A stretch of 23,429 bases of DNA from JAVBSN01 sp031556525 (GCA_031556525.1 JAVBSS010000029.1:1-23429); one strand, 5' to 3'. Shown: positions 6,722 through 15,307, numbered from the stretch's first letter. Notes: generated by a model from the sequence alone, not told the origin. A program made the numbers and translations.

Positions 6722-8227
6722 CTATTTTTCAACAAGTCCCGTATAAGAGTTTATAATACTTCCGTCTATAGCATTTATTGTTACTAGAGATTGATAATCA
6801 TCTATATAGAAATCCCATGCTGGTACTAGTGTATATTCTTTAGGTACTGATGTATAATCTGTAATTAGGCTTTGCGTAGTTATTCTACACAAGCCTAATT
6901 GAATCTTACTTATTACTATATTATCAATAGTACTTCTACTTGTACCCCCATATAATTCTATCATTTCACCTTCAAATATTTTCTCAATTTCATCAAATGA
7001 TAATAACGGAGTATTCTTCGTTGATACTTCTTCAATAACAGTTGGATAACCATATTCCACTGAAACTATACCTGAATCCATAACTCTACATACTAAGGTT
7101 TCAAATGCCGCTTCACAAATAATAGGTGTATCATCATCACCAACAGATATCAGATTACCCAATCCATATTTTACATGACTCATATCGTAATTTGTTATTT
7201 TATCATTCACTGTTTTTCCATAAGCTATATCATAGCCACACACCCCTCTACTAGTACTATATTCAAGGATACACGGATTATCATAGCCCTTAATATCAAC
7301 GTCAATTATAGACATTGGCGTCATATCTTCAATATTAAATACATTTATTATATCTTGACATATTGCCTCTGCTTCTTCTGCTGTATATTTGCATTGATTC
7401 TTACCTGCCATTGCCTGCGACGAATCATATTGTCTATCCATAGAATTACCTTCTATTTGATTATAGGTAAGATCACCCCATACCTTAGCATCAGTATCAT
7501 TTATCTTAACTTCCATACAATATACATCTATTACTTCATCTTGAATAAATGTTAAGGTATAAGATATACCTTTATGCAATCCTTCTAATATACAATAATT
7601 ATAACCTTCACTAATATTATCGTTTGAGCCGAACTTGGATCCAAACCCATCTGTGTAACATATAGGATCATTTTGAATATCATAAGGTGCATATGTTGTA
7701 TCACATCTTAGCGGCACACTATCTGACGCTGTTAATTTATGATTTGTATAGTATTCTATTACTTTATCAGCATTACTTATAACTTCGTTATATTCTTCAT
7801 CTGATATGAGAAGGGGCTTGTTGTTTATAAAATCTTGCTTATAATTATTATATCTATCAATAATATCATCCAAATCACTAGATGTATATTCATCTATGTA
7901 TCGCCTGTTATGATATTTTCCATTATCAAAGAAATTATCTGCATAAGTCTTAATATCTGCCTCTGTAAATGATGATTTCTTCAATGTAACAACTGGAAAC
8001 TCTTCTGTATCTCCACCTATTACATCTGCTTCTATTCTAACAAAGGTGTTGCCATCTAAATCTTCTATAGTAGTGTCTAATCTAGTATTTTGTGATATCT
8101 CAATATCATCCATGTCACCTGTACCCTTGGTATTGCCACTATCTGACTTAGAACATCCTGTTGATAAACATAGACTAAGTGCTAATACACATAGCATACT
8201 CTTCCTTGTAATACTTCTTTTTTTCAT
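6722..8227 (-). CDS. Lipoprotein of unknown function, tandem paralogue A
   Basis: 501 residues. The start is placed at 8227 (MKKRSITRKSML) because AGGGG lies nine bases upstream; an ATG 18 bases earlier is less well supported. Signal peptide type II: hydrophobic CVLALSLC then the lipobox LSTGC with the lipid-modified Cys at residue 25, followed by a Ser/Gly/Asp-rich linker. The mature part contains a block shared with the neighbouring paralogue (FPVVTLKKSSFTEADIKTY, then RRYIDEYTSSDLDDIID), and both end with a strand resembling peptidase-propeptide repeats (LVTINAIDGSIINSYTG). It may belong to the DUF6034-type clostridial lipoproteins, but that name is from memory and uncertain. It is expected on the outer face of the membrane. 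Last gene of the likely amidase-led unit. Confidence 0.85.
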   Translation of the reverse strand: MKKRSITRKSMLCVLALSLCLSTGCSKSDSGNTKGTGDMDDIEISQNTRLDTTIEDLDGNTFVRIEADVIGGDTEEFPVVTLKKSSFTEADIKTYADNFFDNGKYHNRRYIDEYTSSDLDDIIDRYNNYKQDFINNKPLLISDEEYNEVISNADKVIEYYTNHKLTASDSVPLRCDTTYAPYDIQNDPICYTDGFGSKFGSNDNISEGYNYCILEGLHKGISYTLTFIQDEVIDVYCMEVKINDTDAKVWGDLTYNQIEGNSMDRQYDSSQAMAGKNQCKYTAEEAEAICQDIINVFNIEDMTPMSIIDVDIKGYDNPCILEYSTSRGVCGYDIAYGKTVNDKITNYDMSHVKYGLGNLISVGDDDTPIICEAAFETLVCRVMDSGIVSVEYGYPTVIEEVSTKNTPLLSFDEIEKIFEGEMIELYGGTSRSTIDNIVISKIQLGLCRITTQSLITDYTSVPKEYTLVPAWDFYIDDYQSLVTINAIDGSIINSYTGLVEK

Positions 8228-8316
8228 AAAACATTTCCCCTGCATTTATACATACTTATACACAAAATAAGTCTTTATCTCCATACCCTTGTCTACGTTT
8301 TTAATCCTAATAAGAG

Positions 8317-9813
8317 TTATTCTATTGCATTGCCTGTTTGACTATCTATAATACTTCCATCAATAGCATTTATAGTTATCATCGGATAATATTCATTCCA
8401 ATAGAAGTTCCACACTGGTATTAGTGCATATTCTCCCTTAGAAGGATCTACTGTTATTCTAAATAATTCTAATTGAATCTTGCTTATTACTATATTGCTA
8501 TTTTCTGTCTTATAGCTACTATCACTTCCATATGCCTCTATCATTCTATTTTCAAATATAGACATAACATTATCAAATGCCAATAACGGTGTGCTCTCAG
8601 AAGAAATGGTATCTACAACAGTCGGAAGTCCATACTTCACTGCAACTACGCCTGAATCCATAACACTACATATTAATGTTTCACTACCATCTCTATATGG
8701 TGCGCCATTGTCATATACAGTATTTACACCCCATATGTTATATACCATATTGCTAATATTATAATTCATAGATGTGCTATTTATAGTTTTACCATAGACT
8801 ACATCGTAACCACATTTTCCTTCTCTAACCGTATGCGTTGCTGTGCATCTATTCAAATATGCTGTAGCATCAATATCATTTACTGCAATTACAGCCATAT
8901 CCTTAATCTTAAATGTGTTCATTATATCATTACATAAATAAATCGCATCTTGCTTGCTGTACTTACACTCATTTTCTCCTTCACCGTATAGAAGTGGTTC
9001 TATTTGCCTACTTATAGAATCACACGATATCTGATTGTAAGTGTAGTCACCCCATACTAATGTTTCTGGTGAAGTAAGGTCAACTTCCAAATATGTTATA
9101 TCTGATTCTACATCTTTAGAAAAAGTCATAGTGTACTCTACACCATTATGTAATCCTTCTAAAACACAATATTTATATTCTTCCATAAACAAAGAATATT
9201 CATCTATATAATAATTAACATCTCTTGTGAAATCGAATTTTTCATAGGAAGTGGAACATCTTAACGGAACACTTTCCGATGCTTTTGCTCTAAGATCTAC
9301 ATAAGAAGATATACACCTATCTACATAACTCGAAGCATCATCATAATATAGATTTGACATTGATTCCTTATTGTCATCAATCTCTTGCTTATACCCTTTG
9401 TATATATCAATAATGTCATCAATTTCACTAACTGTATATTCATCTATATATCTTAGATTGCGATACTCTCCATTATCAAAGAAAGCATCTGCATAAGTTT
9501 TAATATCCTCTTCTGTAAAAGACGCTTTTTTCAAGGTAACTACTGGAAAATCTGTAGTTCTATCTAGTATTACATTCGCTTCTATTCTAGCAAATACATT
9601 GCCTTCTGGATCTGTTATTGTAGATTCTATTCTATCGCCATCAGGTATTTCTAACTCATCAATACTAACCGTATTGGCTGTTTCTGTATTGGTAGTTTCC
9701 TCACTAGTTTTATTACCATCATCTGTTGCTTTGGAACATCCTGTTGATAGACATAGGCACATTGTTATTATAAATAGTTTATACCCCTTAAATATATTTT
9801 TCTCTTTGCTCAT
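8317..9813 (-). CDS. Lipoprotein of unknown function, tandem paralogue B
   Basis: 498 residues starting MSKEKNIFKGYK, with GGGGG seven bases before the ATG. Lipobox LSTGC with Cys at residue 26, then a Thr/Glu/Asn-rich linker (SEETTNTETANTVS). It aligns along most of its length with paralogue A: FPVVTLKKASFTEEDIKTY, LRYIDEYTVSEIDDIID, a SESVPLRC motif, an AxxxCxDIxNxF motif, an ICSVMDSGVVAVKYGLPTV strand and the C-terminal MITINAIDGSIIDSQTG. Similarity is clear but far from identity, so the duplication is old. Conserved Cys residues (in CKY, KCGYD, LICSVMDSG) are present in both copies and may form disulfides. Function unknown. There is no terminator between this gene and either neighbour. 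Confidence 0.85.
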   Translation of the reverse strand: MSKEKNIFKGYKLFIITMCLCLSTGCSKATDDGNKTSEETTNTETANTVSIDELEIPDGDRIESTITDPEGNVFARIEANVILDRTTDFPVVTLKKASFTEEDIKTYADAFFDNGEYRNLRYIDEYTVSEIDDIIDIYKGYKQEIDDNKESMSNLYYDDASSYVDRCISSYVDLRAKASESVPLRCSTSYEKFDFTRDVNYYIDEYSLFMEEYKYCVLEGLHNGVEYTMTFSKDVESDITYLEVDLTSPETLVWGDYTYNQISCDSISRQIEPLLYGEGENECKYSKQDAIYLCNDIMNTFKIKDMAVIAVNDIDATAYLNRCTATHTVREGKCGYDVVYGKTINSTSMNYNISNMVYNIWGVNTVYDNGAPYRDGSETLICSVMDSGVVAVKYGLPTVVDTISSESTPLLAFDNVMSIFENRMIEAYGSDSSYKTENSNIVISKIQLELFRITVDPSKGEYALIPVWNFYWNEYYPMITINAIDGSIIDSQTGNAIE

Positions 9814-9900
9814 AAATAATCCCCCTTTTTATTTTTATCCTTGTGTATAAATATTCTTAATTTCTTCTGACTGCTCTGTACTCTTACCCACTTATATATT

Positions 9901-10824
9901 CTACGGAATATAATTTCCCACTTTAATATCATTTTCATCTAAATAATATTTGGAGCACTGTCTCTCTGAATCGTAAGTATCCCTCCAAATACTAGATTCT
10001 ATTTGCCATTGTTCTATCTCTAAAGTATTATTATTTTCTTGGTAATTTCCTTTTACCAAAAAATACATTCCCGAAATGCCAGATCCCTCTAGCATTACAT
10101 CGCTAAAGTGTAACTCTGGGCTATCCCCTGTCATTATAATCTCTCTCTCTTCGTCTAATTTTTCTTTACCTATATTTAGTAAGTACCATTTTATTTCATT
10201 TCCAACTTTATTAGATTCTATAATATAGTAATTCTCCTCTGTTTCTAAGAGATAATCTGTTTCAAACCATTGTAAAATCTGTTGTCCTACTGTATTAGGA
10301 ATAAAATTACCTTTTTTCACATCATATTCATCAATATAATCTTTGGGATAAAAGAGCCTATAATCATATTTATATTCAATACGATTACCTAAACTATATT
10401 CCCTTTTAATTGGAGCAATAATCTCCCACTCATCTACGCAAATAACCGTTTCTCTTGCATATTGAGAATAATTTTCTTCTATAGTTCCTTTCACCAATAT
10501 TTTATTTTGTTTTGAACTAAATATTGTATTATCTAAATCATACATTGTATATGGATTATTTCCTATTAGGACTACGGGGCCTTTTTTTTCTCCATCTGTA
10601 TAATATAAAATCCATTTACTCTCACAGCAAACGGGCTTTATATATTTATAATAAATAATAAAATATCCTTCTTCCTCTAAATATTGTCTTGCTTCTTTTT
10701 TAGAAACAGCTATTTTAACAGGTTTATACGTATGAGATAACTTACCTATAGAATACAGTAATACACATATAAGAACTATTATTAAGCTTAGACATATGAC
10801 TTTTTCTCTCTTATGATTTCCCAT
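9901..10824 (-). CDS. One-TM membrane protein with two repeated extracellular halves
   Basis: 307 residues. The start is placed at 10824 (MGNHKREK), with GAGGAG seven bases upstream, rather than at ATGs further up that would run into the amidase gene. A short basic N-terminus and one membrane segment (about 9-28) lead to an outside part made of two related halves. Residues 53-176 contain WILYYTDGEK, ILVKGTIEEN, DEWEI and end DEYDVKKGNFIP. Residues 198-307 contain WYLLNIGKEK, FLVKGNYQENN, EQWQI and end DENDIKVGNYIP. I do not recognise the family. It starts 31 bases after the amidase stop, so the two are probably co-transcribed and may act together at the cell surface. Confidence 0.82.
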   Translation of the reverse strand: MGNHKREKVICLSLIIVLICVLLYSIGKLSHTYKPVKIAVSKKEARQYLEEEGYFIIYYKYIKPVCCESKWILYYTDGEKKGPVVLIGNNPYTMYDLDNTIFSSKQNKILVKGTIEENYSQYARETVICVDEWEIIAPIKREYSLGNRIEYKYDYRLFYPKDYIDEYDVKKGNFIPNTVGQQILQWFETDYLLETEENYYIIESNKVGNEIKWYLLNIGKEKLDEEREIIMTGDSPELHFSDVMLEGSGISGMYFLVKGNYQENNNTLEIEQWQIESSIWRDTYDSERQCSKYYLDENDIKVGNYIP

Positions 10825-10855
10825 ACAGTATCTCCTCATTTGTATAACACCATAT

Positions 10856-11764
10856 TTACTCTTTTCTAAACTTGTCCACAAAATCTAAAAATACTTCCCA
10901 TCTATCTTCATGATCTACAAAGTATTTAGGACATGCTTTTCCTGAAACATCATAATGCCTAATTATATGATCTCTATCTATGTCATAATAATCTGCCAAT
11001 GCGGCAGCAAGATATACACAACTATTATATGTATCATCCGTAAAATCCCCTGTTTTATCTGGATGGCAACATTCTATTGCTATACTATCATCATTTCTCT
11101 TGTTCGAGGCATAACACATTTCATCAAGAGGAATGCACTGTATTATTTCACCATCTAAGCCAACAACAAAATGGCTACTTGCTTGTGTCTCTCCACTGTC
11201 TTTGAGGCTTTCAAAATAGTTTCTATTTCCTTGTCCAGTACTTCCTGGATTGCCTGTATAATGTATTACGATATACTTAACCCCATTTTCAAGTTTCGTT
11301 CCCGGCCTTGAATTCTCGTTAACCGTTAAAAAATCCTCCTCAATATTAAGATCTGGAAAAACCGCCGCTGCCCCTTTTATCGGATCTATTTCTTTACTAA
11401 ATATCTTCTCTACTATTGATTCTTCTGTGCCCGCATCTTCCACAATATCATCAGCTTTTACTTTGCTAAATATAGCTTTTCCTACACAAAGGACTGTAAC
11501 CACGAAAAAAAAGGCAACTGTTACTATCGCAATCATTTTCCTTTTTCTAACTAATAATTCTCGCTCTCTAAGACGTTGATTCCTTGTCTTTTTCTTACCT
11601 CTGCGTTGTTGATTTCTTGATTTGTTGCTAATATCATTGCCTCGCCTTGCATCATCTCTATTATTAGCCTCATTAATCTGACTAGCCTTAGCTCTGACAC
11701 TAGCGCTACTATTGTATTTGTTCTTAGGTAAAATACTACCTGTGCTTTGTCTTTCGTCTCCCAT
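10856..11764 (-). CDS. Membrane-anchored N-acetylmuramoyl-L-alanine amidase (Amidase_2)
   Basis: 302 residues. The start is at 11764 (MGDERQSTGS), with GAGGGG just upstream; the longer frame has no RBS. A cytoplasmic N-terminal region of about 74 residues is very basic and polar (RRGKKKTRNQRLRER), followed by one membrane segment (about 76-97) and an outside Amidase_2/PGRP-type domain (about 148-300). The zinc ligands expected for this fold are H168 (YIVIHYTG), H270 (IIRHYD) and C278 (GKACPKYF), with K276 in the active site; SHFVVGLDGEIIQ is also typical. It should cleave the bond between muramic acid and L-alanine in peptidoglycan. It probably leads a unit with the TM protein and two lipoproteins. 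Confidence 0.92.
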   Translation of the reverse strand: MGDERQSTGSILPKNKYNSSASVRAKASQINEANNRDDARRGNDISNKSRNQQRRGKKKTRNQRLRERELLVRKRKMIAIVTVAFFFVVTVLCVGKAIFSKVKADDIVEDAGTEESIVEKIFSKEIDPIKGAAAVFPDLNIEEDFLTVNENSRPGTKLENGVKYIVIHYTGNPGSTGQGNRNYFESLKDSGETQASSHFVVGLDGEIIQCIPLDEMCYASNKRNDDSIAIECCHPDKTGDFTDDTYNSCVYLAAALADYYDIDRDHIIRHYDVSGKACPKYFVDHEDRWEVFLDFVDKFRKE

Positions 11765-11838
11765 GTTATCCCCTCGCTTTAAGGAAATTATATAACATCT
11801 TAACTCCACATATATAAACATTATAATAACAAAATATT

Positions 11839-11882
11839 AAAAAAATATAAACTTGTAATATTTTCTTAATACAAGTTTATAT
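11839..11882 (-). terminator. Intrinsic terminator at the end of the SIR2 transcript
   Basis: A 13-bp perfect AT-rich stem (arms 11882-11870 and 11857-11845, ATATAAACTTGTA type) is followed by seven Ts on the minus strand. Confidence 0.75.
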
Positions 11883-11910
11883 TTCTTCTAGTTCTATATC
11901 TGTTTTCACC

Positions 11911-11943
11911 ATTTAAATGTTGCTGTTTATTCAACATTTAAAT
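11911..11943. repeat. 12-bp perfect inverted repeat, 9-nt loop
   Basis: ATTTAAATGTTG ... CAACATTTAAAT lies in the gene-free stretch 11765-12072, downstream of the SIR2 gene. It has no T-tract on either side, so it is not an obvious terminator. It could stabilise the SIR2 mRNA end. Confidence 0.5.
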
Positions 11944-12010
11944 TGACTTTTCATCAACTAATTAGTATAATTAATTGTGTTACAACATATATTAAAAAGT
12001 ACAAGGTATA

Positions 12011-12068
12011 TGAAGCATGAGGATTACAACCTTTTTAGGAAGTCTGAACCATGTGGATTATACCTTCT
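12011..12068. repeat. Imperfect direct repeat (24 nt, 34-nt period) just after the SIR2 stop
   Basis: The two copies (12011-12034 and 12045-12068) share 19 of 24 positions, including the core GGATTA. There are only two copies and no third, so this is not a CRISPR array. Origin unknown. Confidence 0.5.
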
Positions 12069-12072
12069 TTTA

Positions 12073-13683
12073 TTAGTATCTATACTTCTTGAAATCATAT
12101 AATGCTGTCAATCTTTTAAATGCTGATAATCTATTTTTTTCAATGAATGTACCATTTTTAAAATTATCTCGTAAATAATCACCTAGTTCTTCTGTATCAA
12201 TAATATTTCCATAGTATTTTATATTTGCAAACTGCTTAGGCATATGATCTGGGTAACAATCTATTATATCCTGAAGACATGTGATATTTCCATTTTCATC
12301 AATACTCTTCTCTTCCGTAGGATTAGGCGCAACATCTGCATAACTTCTTATAATATTATAATTTTCTGGTACATTTTCCATTGAGAAATCTAATTCCTTT
12401 ATATACTTATATATAGGCAATAATGTTCCTCCTGATGTACTACGAATATTTTTAAATGTATGCGTTATCAATTTCTCATTTTTTATAAATGGTTTGTTAT
12501 CAAATAAAATATCTTCAATAATATCCATAATTCCAAAAGAATCAAATCCTATCTGTGATACTGTATCCTTAGGGCCTATGAATAATGCCACTTTATCATC
12601 TTCTATGTCAGGGCTATCCACACTGCCGAATAGTATATTATTCTTTACTTCTGTAGAATATATATAATTTGTAACCATATCTTGCATCTGTCTAATAAGT
12701 TTTATAGGCATTGTACTTTTTATAGAGCCAAGTTCCTTATACAACGAAGAATAATCTTCTAAGATAATTTCTGTCATATATATACTCTTATCTTTGAATT
12801 TTAATATTTTTGATTGTATACATTCCTCTCCCCCAAATGCTGGACTTATTAAAATAAAATTATCCTTGGTTTTCTCTAATTCCTTATCATTTAAACAAAA
12901 TGCTATTTCTTCAAATATATTTAAAATGTTTTTATCACCTATCCCATAACCAATAAAAATTATAGGATGCTCTGCCAATATGGTTAATAATTTTGCAGAT
13001 AAATATTTAAGCTTTTCTTCAAAATTTTTATAATCTTGTTCAGTAAAAACTAGAGAGTTAGGGTTTGTACAACATCCATGTATCTTATATATTTCATATA
13101 TATTACTTACATTAGATAATAAAACATCTTTCTGACCTATTATTACATTAAAATCTGAAAATATCTCCGATAAAATATTATCATAATTTGTTGTAATTAC
13201 TCCTGCTATTTTATCTTTATTATCAATTAATACCTTTAACTCTTCACTTTCGTTCCTTTCACTATCTATAGATAATTCTTTAGCGATAAGAGCTGCATAT
13301 GTTTTAAACGGATTATAACTATTATCGATTATTTCCTTCTGCACCTCTTCACTAAATATTCTAGCTTCAAAAGTATCATCATTATAATATAAATCATTAA
13401 ACTGTTTTTCCAATCTACTAGCTATACGTGGATTGGCGTGATATTTTATTACATCATCAGAGTATTCTGGATTACTATTTTTTAATTCATATATTACACC
13501 TTGTTTAAATTTTTTAAATCGATTTTCTGCACCATCATTCATGCAAGACCATATTTTAAACAACAAGTCATCCCAAGACGGAGCATCAGAATACCTCATA
13601 GATAATCCAGTTCCTACAAATAAATAAGGTAATTGTTTAAAACTTGATATTATTTTTTTAATTTCCATTCCATTAACAGCCAT
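12073..13683 (-). CDS. SIR2-domain protein, candidate NAD-dependent defence protein
   Basis: 536 residues. The start is placed at 13683 (MAVNGMEIKK), with AAAGGAG seven bases upstream. The N-terminal half is a SIR2-like Rossmann domain with all expected motifs: VGTGLS (23-28, NAD binding), ITTNYD (163-168), IHG (201-203, catalytic His) and FIGYGIGDKN (243-252). The C-terminal half (from about 330) contains no domain I recognise. In bacteria, stand-alone SIR2 proteins with a second domain are often anti-phage NADases (as in DSR and Thoeris ThsA), with the C-terminal part sensing the trigger. That role here is inference; there is no adjacent partner gene. It has its own promoter and terminator and an AT-rich composition. 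Confidence 0.87.
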   Translation of the reverse strand: MAVNGMEIKKIISSFKQLPYLFVGTGLSMRYSDAPSWDDLLFKIWSCMNDGAENRFKKFKQGVIYELKNSNPEYSDDVIKYHANPRIASRLEKQFNDLYYNDDTFEARIFSEEVQKEIIDNSYNPFKTYAALIAKELSIDSERNESEELKVLIDNKDKIAGVITTNYDNILSEIFSDFNVIIGQKDVLLSNVSNIYEIYKIHGCCTNPNSLVFTEQDYKNFEEKLKYLSAKLLTILAEHPIIFIGYGIGDKNILNIFEEIAFCLNDKELEKTKDNFILISPAFGGEECIQSKILKFKDKSIYMTEIILEDYSSLYKELGSIKSTMPIKLIRQMQDMVTNYIYSTEVKNNILFGSVDSPDIEDDKVALFIGPKDTVSQIGFDSFGIMDIIEDILFDNKPFIKNEKLITHTFKNIRSTSGGTLLPIYKYIKELDFSMENVPENYNIIRSYADVAPNPTEEKSIDENGNITCLQDIIDCYPDHMPKQFANIKYYGNIIDTEELGDYLRDNFKNGTFIEKNRLSAFKRLTALYDFKKYRY

Positions 13684-13731
13684 ACATCTGCTCCTTTCAC
13701 ACATCAAAATTAACTTTTTAATCTGTATTTT

Positions 13732-13760
13732 ATTCTATCACTTTTTTCTACTTTTTCCAA
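13732..13760 (-). promoter_or_regulatory. Promoter of the SIR2 gene
   Basis: Minus strand TTGGAA (13760-13755), 17-nt spacer, TAGAAT (13737-13732), about 50 bases before the start codon. The gene can be transcribed separately from the Crp/Fnr gene upstream. Confidence 0.6.
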
Positions 13761-13817
13761 TGATTTAATATAATTATCTGAAAAATATTTTTGATAAATT
13801 TACAAACCAATTTTTAA

Positions 13818-14474
13818 TTATAATAATTTAAATTTATTTTTATGATAATCTATCAATCCATCTTGTTTCATACGTGATAATTCATGTGATAAGGAGCTTC
13901 TATCAACACAGAGAAAATCTGCAAATTCTTCTCTGTTAAAAGGAATTGTTACATTTCGTCCTTGCCTTGTAGCAAGCGATTGCAAATAATTAATTACCTT
14001 TGAACGCAAACTTTTCTGGCTAATAATCTCCATTCTATTCTGTAGGGCAATATTTTTATTTGCCATTACATATAGCATATTTTCTATTAGCTTTGTATGA
14101 AACAAACATGACTTTGAACAAGTATGAAGAATACGCGAAAAATTAAGCAATACAACTGTTGCATCGCTACTTACTTGTACACTTACAGGACTTTCTTCAA
14201 CTCCTGCACAACATATTGCTTCTGCAAAATAGTCACCCTCACTTAATGTTGATATTATGGTTCTATCTCCCTCAATATTTTCCTTTATAATATAAGCACT
14301 ACCCCTTAATACAATACCTACATTATCTACTCTATCACCTGTTGTAAATATAAACTCTCCCTTTTTATAATTGTGTAATCTAGCCTCCAAACATGTCATT
14401 AGGGAAAGTATGTCAGCTTCTTCAATGTTATCAAATAATTTTACTTTACTTAGTATCGAAAGATATTTTTTCAT
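13818..14474 (-). CDS. Crp/Fnr family transcriptional regulator
   Basis: 218 residues with RBS AAGGTGA. Residues 1-120 form the cyclic-nucleotide-binding-like sensor barrel (YKKGEFIFTTGDRVDNVGIV, then GDYFAEAICC), followed by a dimer helix and a C-terminal winged helix (about 175-215, REEFADFLCVDRSSLSHELS). The usual cAMP-contacting Arg/Ser pair is replaced (AEAICCAG), so cAMP is unlikely to be the ligand. Six cysteines (28, 88, 89, 119, 123, 189) are present, but not the N-terminal cluster of FNR. It is divergent from the ferredoxin-like gene, with a perfect palindrome between them. The likely signal is redox, oxygen or NO; this is inference. Confidence 0.92.
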   Translation of the reverse strand: MKKYLSILSKVKLFDNIEEADILSLMTCLEARLHNYKKGEFIFTTGDRVDNVGIVLRGSAYIIKENIEGDRTIISTLSEGDYFAEAICCAGVEESPVSVQVSSDATVVLLNFSRILHTCSKSCLFHTKLIENMLYVMANKNIALQNRMEIISQKSLRSKVINYLQSLATRQGRNVTIPFNREEFADFLCVDRSSLSHELSRMKQDGLIDYHKNKFKLL

Positions 14475-14491
14475 TCTTCACCTTCATATTC

Positions 14492-14507
14492 CGTGGTAAT
14501 TACCACG
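14492..14507. promoter_or_regulatory. Perfect 16-bp palindromic operator, likely for the Crp/Fnr regulator
   Basis: CGTGGTAATTACCACG is fully symmetric. It is centred at 14499.5, which is -41.5 from the predicted start of the ferredoxin transcript (near 14541) and just downstream of the predicted start of the regulator's own transcript (near 14515). Confidence 0.75.
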
Positions 14508-14521
14508 TTTTTTATGTTTCT

Positions 14522-14550
14522 ATTATATTATAATCCAATTATAAAAACAA
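14522..14550 (-). promoter_or_regulatory. Promoter of the Crp/Fnr gene
   Basis: Minus strand TTGTTT (14550-14545), 17-nt spacer, TATAAT (14527-14522). The palindrome falls within the first transcribed bases, as expected for autorepression. Confidence 0.55.
14529..14534 (+). promoter_or_regulatory. -10 element of the ferredoxin-like gene, activator-type promoter
   Basis: TATAAT on the plus strand with no recognisable -35 (CGTTTT at 17 nt). This fits a class II activated promoter using the palindrome at -41.5. Confidence 0.5.
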
Positions 14551-14585
14551 GAAACCAGATTTATTTGGCAGGAGGATAATAGATA

Positions 14586-15293
14586 ATGAAACGTAATATT
14601 ATAAAAATTGATGAAGATTTATGTAATGGTTGTGGTCTTTGTGCCATGGCATGTCATGAAGGTGCTATTGGAATGATAGACGGAAAAGCAAAATTGCTTC
14701 GCGATGATTATTGTGATGGGCTAGGCGATTGTTTACCAGTATGTCCTACTAGTGCAATTTCTTTTGAAGAGCGAGAGGCAACGCCTTACGATGAGGCTGC
14801 TGTAAAAGCAAATATGGAAAAACGTCAAGAGAAAAAACCACTACCTTGTGGTTGCCCAGGTAGTAATTCAAAAACTATTGCTAGAAAGTCTGAACCAGTT
14901 GTTGAAGTTGCAAAGGCTCAGATGGATAGTTGCTTAATGCAATGGCCAGTGCAGATTAAGTTAGTTCCTGTAAATGCTCCATATTTTGATGGTGCGAAAC
15001 TATTAATTGCTGCTGATTGTACTGCTTTTTCATACGGAAATTTCCATGATAAATTTATTAAAGATCATATTACTTTAATTGGTTGCCCCAAACTAGACGA
15101 AGGAGATTATTCTGAAAAATTAACAGCAATTATTACAGAAAACAATATCAAAAGTGTTACTGTTGTAAGGATGGAAGTACCTTGTTGTGGAGGGATATCA
15201 AATGCTACAATTAAAGCACTACAAAACAGTGGCAAGATGATTCCATGGCAAATTATAACAATATCAACAGACGGAAAAATAATTGAGGAATAA
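14586..15293 (+). CDS. 4Fe-4S ferredoxin-domain protein with Cys-rich C-terminal domain
   Basis: 235 residues with AGGAGG upstream. The N-terminal ferredoxin module has one complete cluster motif, C13-x2-C16-x2-C19-x3-C23 (CNGCGLCAMAC). The second motif has Leu at the usual second Cys (C43-DGL-GD-C49-LPV-C53), so the second cluster has three ligands, needs another one, or is absent. A linker (60-85) leads to a further Cys-rich part: CGC (88-90), C116, C145 (AADCTAF), C167 (IGCPKL) and CC (200-201, PCCGG). This resembles clostridial electron-transfer or redox-sensing proteins often paired with Crp/Fnr regulators. Its partner enzyme is not in the window. The control signals suggest activation by the divergent regulator. 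Confidence 0.9.
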   Translation: MKRNIIKIDEDLCNGCGLCAMACHEGAIGMIDGKAKLLRDDYCDGLGDCLPVCPTSAISFEEREATPYDEAAVKANMEKRQEKKPLPCGCPGSNSKTIARKSEPVVEVAKAQMDSCLMQWPVQIKLVPVNAPYFDGAKLLIAADCTAFSYGNFHDKFIKDHITLIGCPKLDEGDYSEKLTAIITENNIKSVTVVRMEVPCCGGISNATIKALQNSGKMIPWQIITISTDGKIIEE

Positions 15294-15307
15294 CTTGCAA
15301 TAAACAA

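Noticed and set aside
12011..12068. Possible CRISPR array
   Set aside because: Only two imperfect copies with a spacer of about 10 bases, no cas genes nearby.
13770..13800. AT-rich near-palindrome as terminator of the Crp/Fnr gene
   Set aside because: Stem is A/T only with mismatches and no following T-tract; not convincing.
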